Translations under genes and position numbers: made by a program | Source: JAJDIA01 sp031555735 | GTDB lineage: Bacteria; Bacteroidota; Bacteroidia; Bacteroidales; Tannerellaceae | DNA: 52,150 bases | Assembly: GCA_031555735.1 (NCBI GenBank) | Contig: JAVBUE010000017.1 | Coordinates: 1-52,150 of the forward strand | Direction of reading: 5' to 3' | Notes under the pieces: generated by a model | Told to the model about the DNA's origin: nothing | The model's input: only the letters and a program-made list of their open reading frames with translations | Databases searched by the model: none | Shown: piece by piece, positions 40,440-48,797 of the stretch | Numbering within the stretch: position 1 is the stretch's first letter | Layout of the letters: each line of letters opens with the position of its first letter

Positions 40440-41282
40440 ATGAAAACGAATTACGAATTACGCTACGCCGCGCATCCCGCAGATGCCCGGCACTATGATA
40501 CCAGCCGGCTGCGCCGGGATTTCCTGATCGAAAAGGTCTTTACTCCCGATGAGGTGAACATGGTCTATTCCATGTATGACCGCATGGTGGTGGGCGGCGC
40601 TATGCCGAAGGCGGAGAAGCTGCCGCTGGAAACGATTGATCCGCTAAAACAGCTCTTCTTCCTCCACAGCCGCGAGATGGGGATCTATAACGTCGGCGGC
40701 GCGGGAATTGTCCGTGCGGGCGACCAGGTGTATGCACTCAACTACAAGGAAGCGCTCTACCTCGGGAGTGGCGACAGGGAGGTATGGTTCGAAAGTAAAG
40801 ACCCCTCCTCTCCTGCCCTGTTCTACTTCAACTCGCTGACGGCGCATCGGACGTATCCCGACCGGAAGATTACCAAGGCGGATGCCGTGGTGGCCGAGAT
40901 GGGATCGCTGGAAACAGCCAACCACCGCCATATCAACAAGATGATGGTGAACCAGGTATTGCCTACCTGCCAGTTACAGATGGGAATGACCGAACTTGCG
41001 CCGGGCAGCGTATGGAACACCATGCCCGCCCATATCCATTCGCGTCGGATGGAGGCTTATTTCTACTTCGAAGTGCCTGAAGGGCAGGCTGTCTGCCACT
41101 TCATGGGCGAACCCGACGAGACCCGCCATCTCTGGATGAAAGGCAACCAGGCCGTGCTCTCGCCCGAATGGTCGATCCACTCGGCGGCGGCTACGTCCAA
41201 CTATACCTTTATCTGGGGGATGGGGGGTGAGAACCTCGACTATGGCGACCAGGACTTCTTCCCGATCGACGGATTGAAGTAA
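40440..41282 (+). CDS. kduI: 5-dehydro-4-deoxy-D-glucuronate isomerase
   Basis: Converts 5-keto-4-deoxyuronate to 3-deoxy-D-glycero-2,5-hexodiulosonate in pectin and glycosaminoglycan uronate breakdown. The ATG at 40440 (MKTNYELRYAAHP) gives 280 residues, the normal length; the longer frame overlaps GH88. The zinc ligands align exactly with the E. coli set, offset by two: H198, H200 and E205 (HIHSRRME), and H247 (WSIHSAA). It follows GH88 by 29 bp and acts on its product after spontaneous ring opening. No kduD or kdgK is in the window. Confidence 0.96.
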   Translation: MKTNYELRYAAHPADARHYDTSRLRRDFLIEKVFTPDEVNMVYSMYDRMVVGGAMPKAEKLPLETIDPLKQLFFLHSREMGIYNVGGAGIVRAGDQVYALNYKEALYLGSGDREVWFESKDPSSPALFYFNSLTAHRTYPDRKITKADAVVAEMGSLETANHRHINKMMVNQVLPTCQLQMGMTELAPGSVWNTMPAHIHSRRMEAYFYFEVPEGQAVCHFMGEPDETRHLWMKGNQAVLSPEWSIHSAAATSNYTFIWGMGGENLDYGDQDFFPIDGLK

Positions 41283-41320
41283 CCCCTCCCCGATCATGAA
41301 CCTGTTATGTCTGAAGTAGT

Positions 41321-42238
41321 ATGAAACGGATCGTTTTCTTCCTGTGCTGCTTGTCGGGTGCAACATCCCTGGTGCAGGCGCAGCAAGCCGGGGTGACCAG
41401 TATCCTGGAAGTAGTGGATGTGACCAACGGCCGGCGTACCGTTGTCAAAGAGTTTCCTTTCCTGATTGAAGCGCCCAACTGGACGGTGGACGGGAAATGG
41501 CTGGTCTATAACAGCAGCGGCCGGTTGTATAAACTGTCTCCCGACCAACCGGGCGAACCAGAGGAGATCCATACCTGTTTCGCCACCCGGTGTAACAACG
41601 ACCATGTCCTTTCGGCCGACGGCCAGCATATCGCCATCAGTCACGGGACGAAGGAAGACGGCCGTTCACGGATCTATACGCTGCCGATCGAAGGCGGCCA
41701 TCCTACCCTGATCACGCCGCTGGGGCCAAGTTACCTGCACGGCTGGAGCCCGGATAAGCAATACCTGGCGTACTGTGCCGACCGGAAAGGGAATTATGAT
41801 GTGTATGCCATCCCTGCCCATGGCGGTGAGGAGATCCGGCTGACCGATGCCGAAGGGCTGGACGACGGGCCGGAATATTCGCCGGACGGGCAATATATCT
41901 GGTTCAACTCCGTCCGTACCGGCCTGATGCAGGTATGGCGGATGAAAGCCGATGGTACGGAACAGACACAGATGACGTTCGATGAAACACGCAACTCCTG
42001 GTTCCCGCATGTCTCGCCGGATGGGGGGTCTGTCCTCTTCATCACTTATTACAAAGGCGACCTGGAGCCGGGTCAGCACCTGGCGAATAAGCAGGTGGAG
42101 CTTCGCCTTATGCCTGCCGCAGGCGGTGAAGCAAAAACGCTGGTGAAACTCTTTGGCGGACAGGGCACCATCAACGTCAATTCCTGGGCGCCCGATAGTA
42201 AACGGGCGGCCTTTGTGAGCTATCGCTTAGGCGAGTAA
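41321..42238 (+). CDS. Exported TolB/PD40-type beta-propeller protein
   Basis: A 305-residue exported protein, signal peptide cut near VQAQQ (about 20). PD40-type repeats with D-G-K/Q motifs recur: WTVDGKWLVYNS, LSADGQHIAISH, WSPDKQYLAYCA, YSPDGQYIWFNS, VSPDGGSVLFIT and WAPDSKRAAFVS. These make a six-blade-like propeller. It resembles the periplasmic TolB propeller but lacks TolB's N-terminal domain. Family members also include oligogalacturonate lyases, but I cannot see their active-site residues. It is the third gene after GH88 and kduI, so binding of uronate oligosaccharides is a reasonable guess. Confidence 0.8.
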   Translation: MKRIVFFLCCLSGATSLVQAQQAGVTSILEVVDVTNGRRTVVKEFPFLIEAPNWTVDGKWLVYNSSGRLYKLSPDQPGEPEEIHTCFATRCNNDHVLSADGQHIAISHGTKEDGRSRIYTLPIEGGHPTLITPLGPSYLHGWSPDKQYLAYCADRKGNYDVYAIPAHGGEEIRLTDAEGLDDGPEYSPDGQYIWFNSVRTGLMQVWRMKADGTEQTQMTFDETRNSWFPHVSPDGGSVLFITYYKGDLEPGQHLANKQVELRLMPAAGGEAKTLVKLFGGQGTINVNSWAPDSKRAAFVSYRLGE

Positions 42239-42565
42239 CAATTATAACAAGGGTAAGGTCGAAGGGGCTCAACGGCCTTAACGGCTTTAAGGGCTACAAG
42301 GGCTTTAAGGATGTTGTGACAAGAGATCCGAAGAATCAATTTGCTTTCGGGAGGAGGTATAGGTATTTGCTGCAATTGTTTGTCTTCCTTAAGGCCCTTG
42401 TAGCCCTTGTAGCCCTTCTCACTTTAAATACGTTAAAACCCTTTTTCCCTTCTTTCCCACAATTTATAACCCCTTATTACGTTAGGTTTTAAAGGCTAAT
42501 GTGTACCTTTGCGCGCGAATCTCCTATGGGAGAGGGTATTAATCTTTGCAACTAATTATCATTGT
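42239..42565. other. Intergenic region with direct and inverted repeats
   Basis: No credible gene. GGGCTACAAGGGCTTTAAGG at 42291-42310 is matched by its inverse at 42386-42406 with one short gap, and the 10-mer CCCTTGTAGC occurs twice in a row. The arms are about 75 nt apart. The rest carries the leader and -7 box of the DUF2723 gene. Confidence 0.6.
42504..42511 (+). promoter_or_regulatory. -7 box for the DUF2723 operon
   Basis: TACCTTTG, an exact TAnnTTTG match 55 bp upstream of the chosen ATG. Confidence 0.5.
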
Positions 42566-45500
42566 ATGGGAAAATATAAACTGATCAACAACGTGTTGGG
42601 GTGGGCGGCCTTCCTGCTCGCTTCCACCGTGTACCTGATGACGATAGAGCCGACCGGCAGTTTCTGGGATTGCGGCGAATTTATCTCCTCCGCCTTCAAA
42701 CTCGAAGTAGGACACCCGCCGGGCGCCCCTTTCTTTATGCTGATGGCGAACCTGTTCACGCAGTTCGCACCGGATGTGTCGAAGGTACCGGTGATGGTCA
42801 ATACCATGTCGGCGCTGTTCAGCGGGCTGACCATCCTGTTCCTCTTCTGGAGCATTACGCACATGGCGCGCAAGCTGCTGGTGGGTAACAACCGGGATAT
42901 GTCCACCGCCCAACTGATCACCATCATGGGGAGCGGCCTCGTAGGCGCGTTGGTTTATACCTTCAGTGATACGTTTTGGTTCAGCGCCGTTGAGGGCGAG
43001 GTGTATGCCTTCTCGTCTCTTTTCACCGCCGTGGTATTCTGGCTGATCCTGAAGTGGGAAGATGCGGCCGACCGTCCGCATGCCGACCGTTGGATCGTGC
43101 TGATCGCCTACCTCATGGGGCTCAGTATTGGTGTCCACCTCCTCAACCTGCTCTGTATTCCGGCCATCGTGCTGGTATATTACTATAAGCGCTATCCGAA
43201 CCCCACGCTGAAGGGTACGTTGATTTCCCTGCTTGTCTCCTTCGCTATTGTCGGCCTGATGATGTACGGCGTGGTACAGGGGCTGGTGGAGATCTGCGGC
43301 TATTTCGAACTGTTCTTCGTGAATGTGCTGGGCATGCCTTATAACTCCGGCGTGTTCGCATACCTGGCGATCACGGGCGGCGTGATCACCTGGGCGATCT
43401 GGGAAACGATGCGCGACCAGGTGAACGAGACACGGATGAAGATCGCCTTTATCCTTTCCATCACCCTCCTGGGTATCCCGTTTATCGGCAGCGGCTATGT
43501 GGTGGCTGTGATCCTGATCGCGGGGCTTACCGCTTTTCTCTTCCTGCGGAAACAGGTGGCGATCAAAACGCTGAATACGGTCCTGGTCTGCCTCATGGTG
43601 ATCGTGGTGGGGTATTCTTCCTACGCGCTGATCATCATCCGCGCTTCCGCCGATACGCCGATGAACCAGAACAACCCGAACAATATCTTCACCCTCCGCA
43701 CCTACCTGGCGCGTGAACAGTACGGCAGTGTGCCGCTGATCTACGGGAAGACGTATGTGTCTGTGCCGGAACGTGTCCGCGAAGGCGACATGTGCAAGGT
43801 GGAGGTCAAGGAAGGCGATCCGATCTGGACACGGGTGATCAAGAAGGATGCGAAGGAAAAAGACCATTATTACGTTTCCCAACATACGTTGGATTATGAT
43901 TACGTGAGTGAGCTGAATATGCTCTTCCCGCGTTTGTTCAGCAACGATCCGAAGCATGTGGAGGCCTATAAGGAATGGGCGCAGATCAAGGGCGAGACGG
44001 TGAAGTATGAACATTGCGGCGAGATGGTGTCGGTAGTGAAGCCTACCTTTACCGAAAACCTCCGTTTCTTCTTCACCTATCAGTTGAACTACATGTATTG
44101 GAGGTACTTTATGTGGAACTTCTCCGGACGCCAGAACGATATACAGGGATACGGGGAGGTGCTGAACGGCAACTGGATCACCGGGATCAAGTTTATCGAC
44201 GAGCAACTGGTGGGGCCGCAGGACGATATGCCGAACGACATCGCCAACAACAAAGGACATAATGTATTCTATATGCTGCCCCTGCTGCTGGGTATCCTGG
44301 GTATCTGTTTCCAGGGGTATAACGGAAAGACAGGGGTACAGCAGTTCTGGATCACTTTCTTCCTCTTCTTTATGACGGGGATCGCGATCGTGCTCTACCT
44401 CAACCAGACGCCCTACCAGCCGCGTGAGCGTGATTACGCGTATGCGGGTTCATTCTATGCCTTCTGTATCTGGATCGGTTTCGGGGTGGCAGCCCTGGCC
44501 AAAGGATTGCAGCAATATGGGAAGGTACCGGCAGTGGCCGCCGCTTCGATCGCATCCCTCTTGGGGCTGTTCGTCCCGATACAGATGGTGGGACAGACGT
44601 GGGACGACCACGACCGCTCCGGCCGTTATGTGGCGCGCGACTTCGGTAAGAACTACCTCGAATCGTGCGAGCCCAACGCGATCATTTTCACCAATGGCGA
44701 CAACGATACCTTCCCCCTCTGGTATGCCCAGGAAGTGGAAGGCTTCCGTACGGATGTGCGTGTGTGTAACACCAGCTACCTGCAGACCGACTGGTATATC
44801 AACCAGATGAAGAAGCAGGCCTACGATTCGGATCCGCTGCCGATCTCGTGGAACTACGAAGATTATGTGATGGGTACGCGCGATTATGCCATGGTTGAAC
44901 CGCTCACCGACCAGCCGATCGACCTGAAGATGGGGCTCGACTGGGCGCGCAGTAACGATCCTAAATACCGCCGCCTGCCGGGGTATTCGGAAGAAACCAG
45001 CTATATCCCGTCTAAAAAACTGTCGTACAAGGTGGATTCGGCCGCCGTTGTCGAACATGGCGTGGTATCACCGGAAGATGCCGCTTATATCCAACCGGAA
45101 ATGATCATCGACCTGAGCGATAAGCAAACGCTGGGCAAGCAGGAACTGATCATCCTCGATATGTTGCAGACCAACAACTGGAAGCGTCCGATGTATTATG
45201 CCATTACCGTGGCGCGCGACCAGTATGTCAACCTCGATCCGTTCTTCCAGCAGACGGGTATGGCTTACCAGATCGTGCCGATGACGGTCAAGGGTACGGT
45301 CAAATCGGCCAATGCGGATAAGATGTACGACAACATCATGAACAAATACAAATGGGGTGGCGTGGACAAGCCGGGTACGTATATCGACGAGAACGTGATG
45401 AAGATGTGCAAGACCTACCGGGTGGCTGTATTCAGCAAGCTGGCATATACCCTGATGGCGGAAGATAAGAAAGACAAAGCCCTCTCCCTGATCGACCGGG

Positions 45501-45832
45501 CTATGGAAGTGTTGCCGGCCGCCAACGTGCCGCTGGATGCCAGTGTCCTCTCCTTCGCCGAGTTGTATTACGACCTGGGGCAGCCGCAGAAAGCGGAAGA
45601 GCTTTATACGGGTATCATCGAAAACTCCATGCGTAACGTCAACTGGTTCTTCCGCCTGAATCCTTCGCAACTGCGTTCGGTCATGGGCGAACTGGGGCAA
45701 GACCTGGCTATCATACAGGAAGCGTTGCGGGTGATCAACCAGCATAATCCCGATTTCGGGAAGAAATACCAGGAAGAGTTCGACAACTACCGGATGGCGT
45801 ACGGCTCTGCCACGGGGCAGAAAAGAGAATAA
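42566..45832 (+). CDS. DUF2723 membrane protein, probable protein O-mannosyltransferase-like
   Basis: A 1088-residue polytopic protein of the DUF2723/TMEM260 family, from the ATG at 42566 (MGKYKLINNVLGWAAF). The conserved luminal/periplasmic motif TGSFWDCGEFISSA near 29-42 supplies the acidic residues expected in GT-C transferases. HPPGAPFFMLMANLF follows. About a dozen transmembrane helices lie in the first two-thirds. A soluble C-terminal part contains GDNDTFPLWYAQEVEG and TPR-like helices at the end. The human TMEM260 relative is an O-mannosyltransferase; a role in Bacteroidetes general O-glycosylation is inference from that. It is the first gene of a four-gene operon. Confidence 0.9.
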   Translation: MGKYKLINNVLGWAAFLLASTVYLMTIEPTGSFWDCGEFISSAFKLEVGHPPGAPFFMLMANLFTQFAPDVSKVPVMVNTMSALFSGLTILFLFWSITHMARKLLVGNNRDMSTAQLITIMGSGLVGALVYTFSDTFWFSAVEGEVYAFSSLFTAVVFWLILKWEDAADRPHADRWIVLIAYLMGLSIGVHLLNLLCIPAIVLVYYYKRYPNPTLKGTLISLLVSFAIVGLMMYGVVQGLVEICGYFELFFVNVLGMPYNSGVFAYLAITGGVITWAIWETMRDQVNETRMKIAFILSITLLGIPFIGSGYVVAVILIAGLTAFLFLRKQVAIKTLNTVLVCLMVIVVGYSSYALIIIRASADTPMNQNNPNNIFTLRTYLAREQYGSVPLIYGKTYVSVPERVREGDMCKVEVKEGDPIWTRVIKKDAKEKDHYYVSQHTLDYDYVSELNMLFPRLFSNDPKHVEAYKEWAQIKGETVKYEHCGEMVSVVKPTFTENLRFFFTYQLNYMYWRYFMWNFSGRQNDIQGYGEVLNGNWITGIKFIDEQLVGPQDDMPNDIANNKGHNVFYMLPLLLGILGICFQGYNGKTGVQQFWITFFLFFMTGIAIVLYLNQTPYQPRERDYAYAGSFYAFCIWIGFGVAALAKGLQQYGKVPAVAAASIASLLGLFVPIQMVGQTWDDHDRSGRYVARDFGKNYLESCEPNAIIFTNGDNDTFPLWYAQEVEGFRTDVRVCNTSYLQTDWYINQMKKQAYDSDPLPISWNYEDYVMGTRDYAMVEPLTDQPIDLKMGLDWARSNDPKYRRLPGYSEETSYIPSKKLSYKVDSAAVVEHGVVSPEDAAYIQPEMIIDLSDKQTLGKQELIILDMLQTNNWKRPMYYAITVARDQYVNLDPFFQQTGMAYQIVPMTVKGTVKSANADKMYDNIMNKYKWGGVDKPGTYIDENVMKMCKTYRVAVFSKLAYTLMAEDKKDKALSLIDRAMEVLPAANVPLDASVLSFAELYYDLGQPQKAEELYTGIIENSMRNVNWFFRLNPSQLRSVMGELGQDLAIIQEALRVINQHNPDFGKKYQEEFDNYRMAYGSATGQKRE

Positions 45833-45840
45833 CGGCAACG

Positions 45841-46461
45841 ATGTTTATCGAGCAACCTCCCTGGCTTTACAGGATACTGTTTCCGGGAGCTGTCTGGCGC
45901 CTGCCTGCCGCTCCCACCGAAAAGAAATGCGTCTATCTGACGTTCGACGACGGGCCGATACCGGGGATCACTCCCTGGGTATTGGACGTGTTGGACCGCT
46001 ACGGCATCAAAGCCACCTTCTTCTGTGTGGGGGATAACGTGCGGAAGCATCCGGAAGAATACCGGATGATCCTCGAACGGGGACATGCGGTGGGTAACCA
46101 CACGTTCAACCATATCCAGGGTATCCGCTTCTGGACAAGGAACTATCTGGCCAATGTGGAGAAAGCCACGGCGCTTATTCCCGGCCGCCTCTTCCGTCCG
46201 CCGCACGGCCACATGCGTATCCCGCAGATCCTGCGGTTGCGGAAAGTGTATAAGATCATCATGTGGGATGTGGTCACGCGTGACTACAGCCCGCACATGA
46301 CGCCCGCCGGTGTGTTCAATGCGGTGAAGCGTTATACGCGCAATGGCTCGATCATCGTGTTCCATGATTCGCTGAAAGCCGAAAAGAATATGTGCGAAGC
46401 CCTGCCGCGCGCCATCGAATGGCTGCTGGCGGAGGGATACGTGTTTAAACGATTGGAATAA
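45841..46461 (+). CDS. NodB-family polysaccharide deacetylase
   Basis: A 206-residue carbohydrate esterase family 4 enzyme that removes acetyl groups from N-acetyl sugars in peptidoglycan or other glycans. Motif 1 is TFDDG at 34-38, where D36 and D37 are the base and metal ligand. Motif 2 is HTFNH (H87 and H91) and motif 3 RPPHG at 119-123. There is no clear signal peptide, only a hydrophobic N terminus (WLYRILFPGAVWRL) that may anchor it. It begins 9 bp after the DUF2723 stop. Confidence 0.93.
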   Translation: MFIEQPPWLYRILFPGAVWRLPAAPTEKKCVYLTFDDGPIPGITPWVLDVLDRYGIKATFFCVGDNVRKHPEEYRMILERGHAVGNHTFNHIQGIRFWTRNYLANVEKATALIPGRLFRPPHGHMRIPQILRLRKVYKIIMWDVVTRDYSPHMTPAGVFNAVKRYTRNGSIIVFHDSLKAEKNMCEALPRAIEWLLAEGYVFKRLE

Positions 46462-46496
46462 ACGGAGCGTAGTAATCAATTCAAATAAATCAGACC

Positions 46497-47792
46497 ATGA
46501 GACGTACATTACACATTTTTATCCTCCTGCTGTTTGTCGCCGTATATACCTGGGCGGCTCCGGGTGAACTGAAGGAAAAACTGGAAGGCCTGAAAGGAAT
46601 CGGCCGGATTGAACAACTGGAATCAGCGCTGTATGCGGAGAAGTATCTTGTCCGGATCACCCAGCAGGTGGATCCGAAGAATCCTGCGGCGGGAACGTTC
46701 ACACAGCGGGTGGTGATCTCGCATGTGGGCTTCGACCGCCCGACGGTGATCGTGACCGAAGGGTACGGCGGCTCCTATGCCCTGAGTCCCCGTTACCAGG
46801 AAGAGCTGTCGCGGTTGCTGAACACCAACGTGATCTTTGTGGAACACCGCTATTTCCTGGAGTCCACGCCCCAGCCGCTGGACTGGCGTTACCTCACCGC
46901 CGAAAATTCGGCTTACGACCTGCACAACGTGACCACCACCTTCAAGCCGCTTTATCCTGGCAAATGGATCAGTACGGGGATCAGCAAAGGGGGGCAGACG
47001 GTGATGATCTACCGCACCTTCTTCCCGGATGACGTGGATATCTCCGTACCGTATGTGGCTCCGCTCTGCCGCGGGGTGGAAGACGGGCGCCATGAGCCTT
47101 TCCTCGAAAAGAAAGTGGGTACCAAGGCCGAACGAAAGGCGATATACAACTTCCAGCGCGAAGTGTTGAAACGCCGTGCCGCCATGATGCCGCTGCTCGA
47201 AGCGGTGGTGAGGGAGAAAGGATACACATACACCATCCCCCTGGGCGAGGTGCTGGATTATTGCGTGCTGGAATACCCGTTTGCCATGTGGCAGTGGGGA
47301 ACGAAGGTGTCGATCATCCCGGAGCTGACGGCTACGGATAAGGAGCTGTTCGACCACCTGATAAAGATCAGCAGCCCCGACTATTTTGCCGAAAACCAGC
47401 CGAACGGCTCCTTCTTCGTGCAGGCCGCCCGTGAACTGGGTTATTACGGGTACGATATAAAGCCGTTTAAGGGACTTCTGGAGGTAAAGGACACCCATGG
47501 CTACCTCAACCGGATCATGTTGCCTAAAGGCGCTGAAAACATCGAATTCAGCCCGGTATTGTATAACAAGATCTCTTCTTACCTGAAGAACAACGATCCG
47601 AAGATGATTTTCATCTACGGCGAGATCGATCCCTGGAGCGCTCCGCGTATCCCGGACGCGTCTTTCAAAGGCAAGAAGAACATGAAACTCTTCATCCAGC
47701 CCCGCGGCAGCCATATCTCCCGCATCAGCAATATGCCCGACGGTACCCGGGAGCGTATCCTGGAGCAACTCAACCAGTGGCTGGCGGAATAA
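46497..47792 (+). CDS. S37-family (PS-10) secreted serine peptidase
   Basis: A 431-residue exported alpha/beta-fold peptidase of the S37/S28-like tripeptidyl aminopeptidase group, which trims proline-containing or N-terminal tripeptides. The signal peptide is cut near residue 20-21 (TWAAPG). The catalytic set is S163 in GISKGG, D378 in YGEIDPWSA and H406 in PRGSHIS. NVIFVEHRYF is a typical family segment. It lies 35 bp after the deacetylase and 3 bp before the GH43 gene, so it is co-transcribed. Confidence 0.88.
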   Translation: MRRTLHIFILLLFVAVYTWAAPGELKEKLEGLKGIGRIEQLESALYAEKYLVRITQQVDPKNPAAGTFTQRVVISHVGFDRPTVIVTEGYGGSYALSPRYQEELSRLLNTNVIFVEHRYFLESTPQPLDWRYLTAENSAYDLHNVTTTFKPLYPGKWISTGISKGGQTVMIYRTFFPDDVDISVPYVAPLCRGVEDGRHEPFLEKKVGTKAERKAIYNFQREVLKRRAAMMPLLEAVVREKGYTYTIPLGEVLDYCVLEYPFAMWQWGTKVSIIPELTATDKELFDHLIKISSPDYFAENQPNGSFFVQAARELGYYGYDIKPFKGLLEVKDTHGYLNRIMLPKGAENIEFSPVLYNKISSYLKNNDPKMIFIYGEIDPWSAPRIPDASFKGKKNMKLFIQPRGSHISRISNMPDGTRERILEQLNQWLAE

Positions 47793-47795
47793 GCG

Positions 47796-48770
47796 ATGAA
47801 AAAACAAGGTGTGTTATCATGGATGCTTTACCTGCTCTGCGCCCTCTTTGCCCGGGGCGGAGCAGCCCAAAGCGCCGGTACGGACGGGCAGGGGACAGGA
47901 GCTGATGTCGTGTCGGACAGATTGCCGGTCGCCGATCCGTTTATCCTCTGCCATGAGGGTGCTTACTATGCGTATGGAACCTCTTCGGACGAGGGTTTTG
48001 CGGTGTATGTATCGACCGATCTCGTCCGGTGGAAACGGGCGGAACGACTGGCGTTGTCGCGGTCGGATTCGTACGGCGAAAAATGGTTTTGGGCGCCTGA
48101 GGTGTATTATCAGCAGGCAGACAGCACCTTCTATCTTTATTATTCCGCAGAAGAACATATTTGCGTGGCTACTTCCCGGTCGCCCTTAGGCCCCTTTGTC
48201 CAGGCGAAGCAGCAACCGATGCGGGAAGAAAAGAGCATAGACTCCTCCCTTTTTGTGGACGACGACGGTACGCCTTACCTCTATTTCGTCCGTTTCACCA
48301 ACGGCAATGTGATCTGGTGCGCCGAACTGGAAAAAGACCTGATCACCCTGAAAGAAGAAACGCTGACCCAATGCTGCGAAGTATCGCAGCATTGGGAGAC
48401 AGCGTTAGGCAAGGTCGTGGAAGGCCCTTCCATCCTCCGGAAAGCAGGGGTGTACTACCTGGTGTATTCGGGCAATGATTTCCGCAGCAAGGAATACGGG
48501 GTAGGGTATGCCACCGCTTCGTCGCCATGGGGACCCTGGGTAAAATACGCCGGTAATCCGGTACTGCAAAAGCCGTCCGATACCCTGGTGGGAACGGGGC
48601 ATGGAGCGCCTTTCCGGGCGAACGACGGCACGTACAGGTATATTTTCCATGCCCATGCGGATACCACCCGTGTGAGTCCGCGTACGAGTTACATCACCCG
48701 TTTATCCATCGCTCCCAATGGCGTCTTATCCATCGGTGGCGATATCATCCATCCACAAGTAATCCGCTGA
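47796..48770 (+). CDS. GH43 family glycoside hydrolase
   Basis: A 324-residue exported five-bladed beta-propeller enzyme. The signal peptide is cut near ARGGAAQ (about 24). The inverting catalytic set is D47 (VADPFIL) as base, D149 (KSIDSSLF) as pKa modulator and E209 (VVEGPSI) as acid. Family GH43 enzymes are arabinofuranosidases, xylosidases or galactosidases; the subfamily is not assigned. The start lies 3 bp after the peptidase stop, and it is convergent with a GH127 arabinofuranosidase gene. That neighbour makes an arabinose-containing glycan an attractive but unproven target. Confidence 0.92.
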   Translation: MKKQGVLSWMLYLLCALFARGGAAQSAGTDGQGTGADVVSDRLPVADPFILCHEGAYYAYGTSSDEGFAVYVSTDLVRWKRAERLALSRSDSYGEKWFWAPEVYYQQADSTFYLYYSAEEHICVATSRSPLGPFVQAKQQPMREEKSIDSSLFVDDDGTPYLYFVRFTNGNVIWCAELEKDLITLKEETLTQCCEVSQHWETALGKVVEGPSILRKAGVYYLVYSGNDFRSKEYGVGYATASSPWGPWVKYAGNPVLQKPSDTLVGTGHGAPFRANDGTYRYIFHAHADTTRVSPRTSYITRLSIAPNGVLSIGGDIIHPQVIR

Positions 48771-48797
48771 GCGTTTCTTTCCCGGCTGCCTCCGGTA

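Noticed and set aside
42539..44260. 573-codon open frame on the minus strand
   Set aside because: Antisense to the DUF2723 gene, with a His- and Asp-rich translation typical of an antisense shadow.
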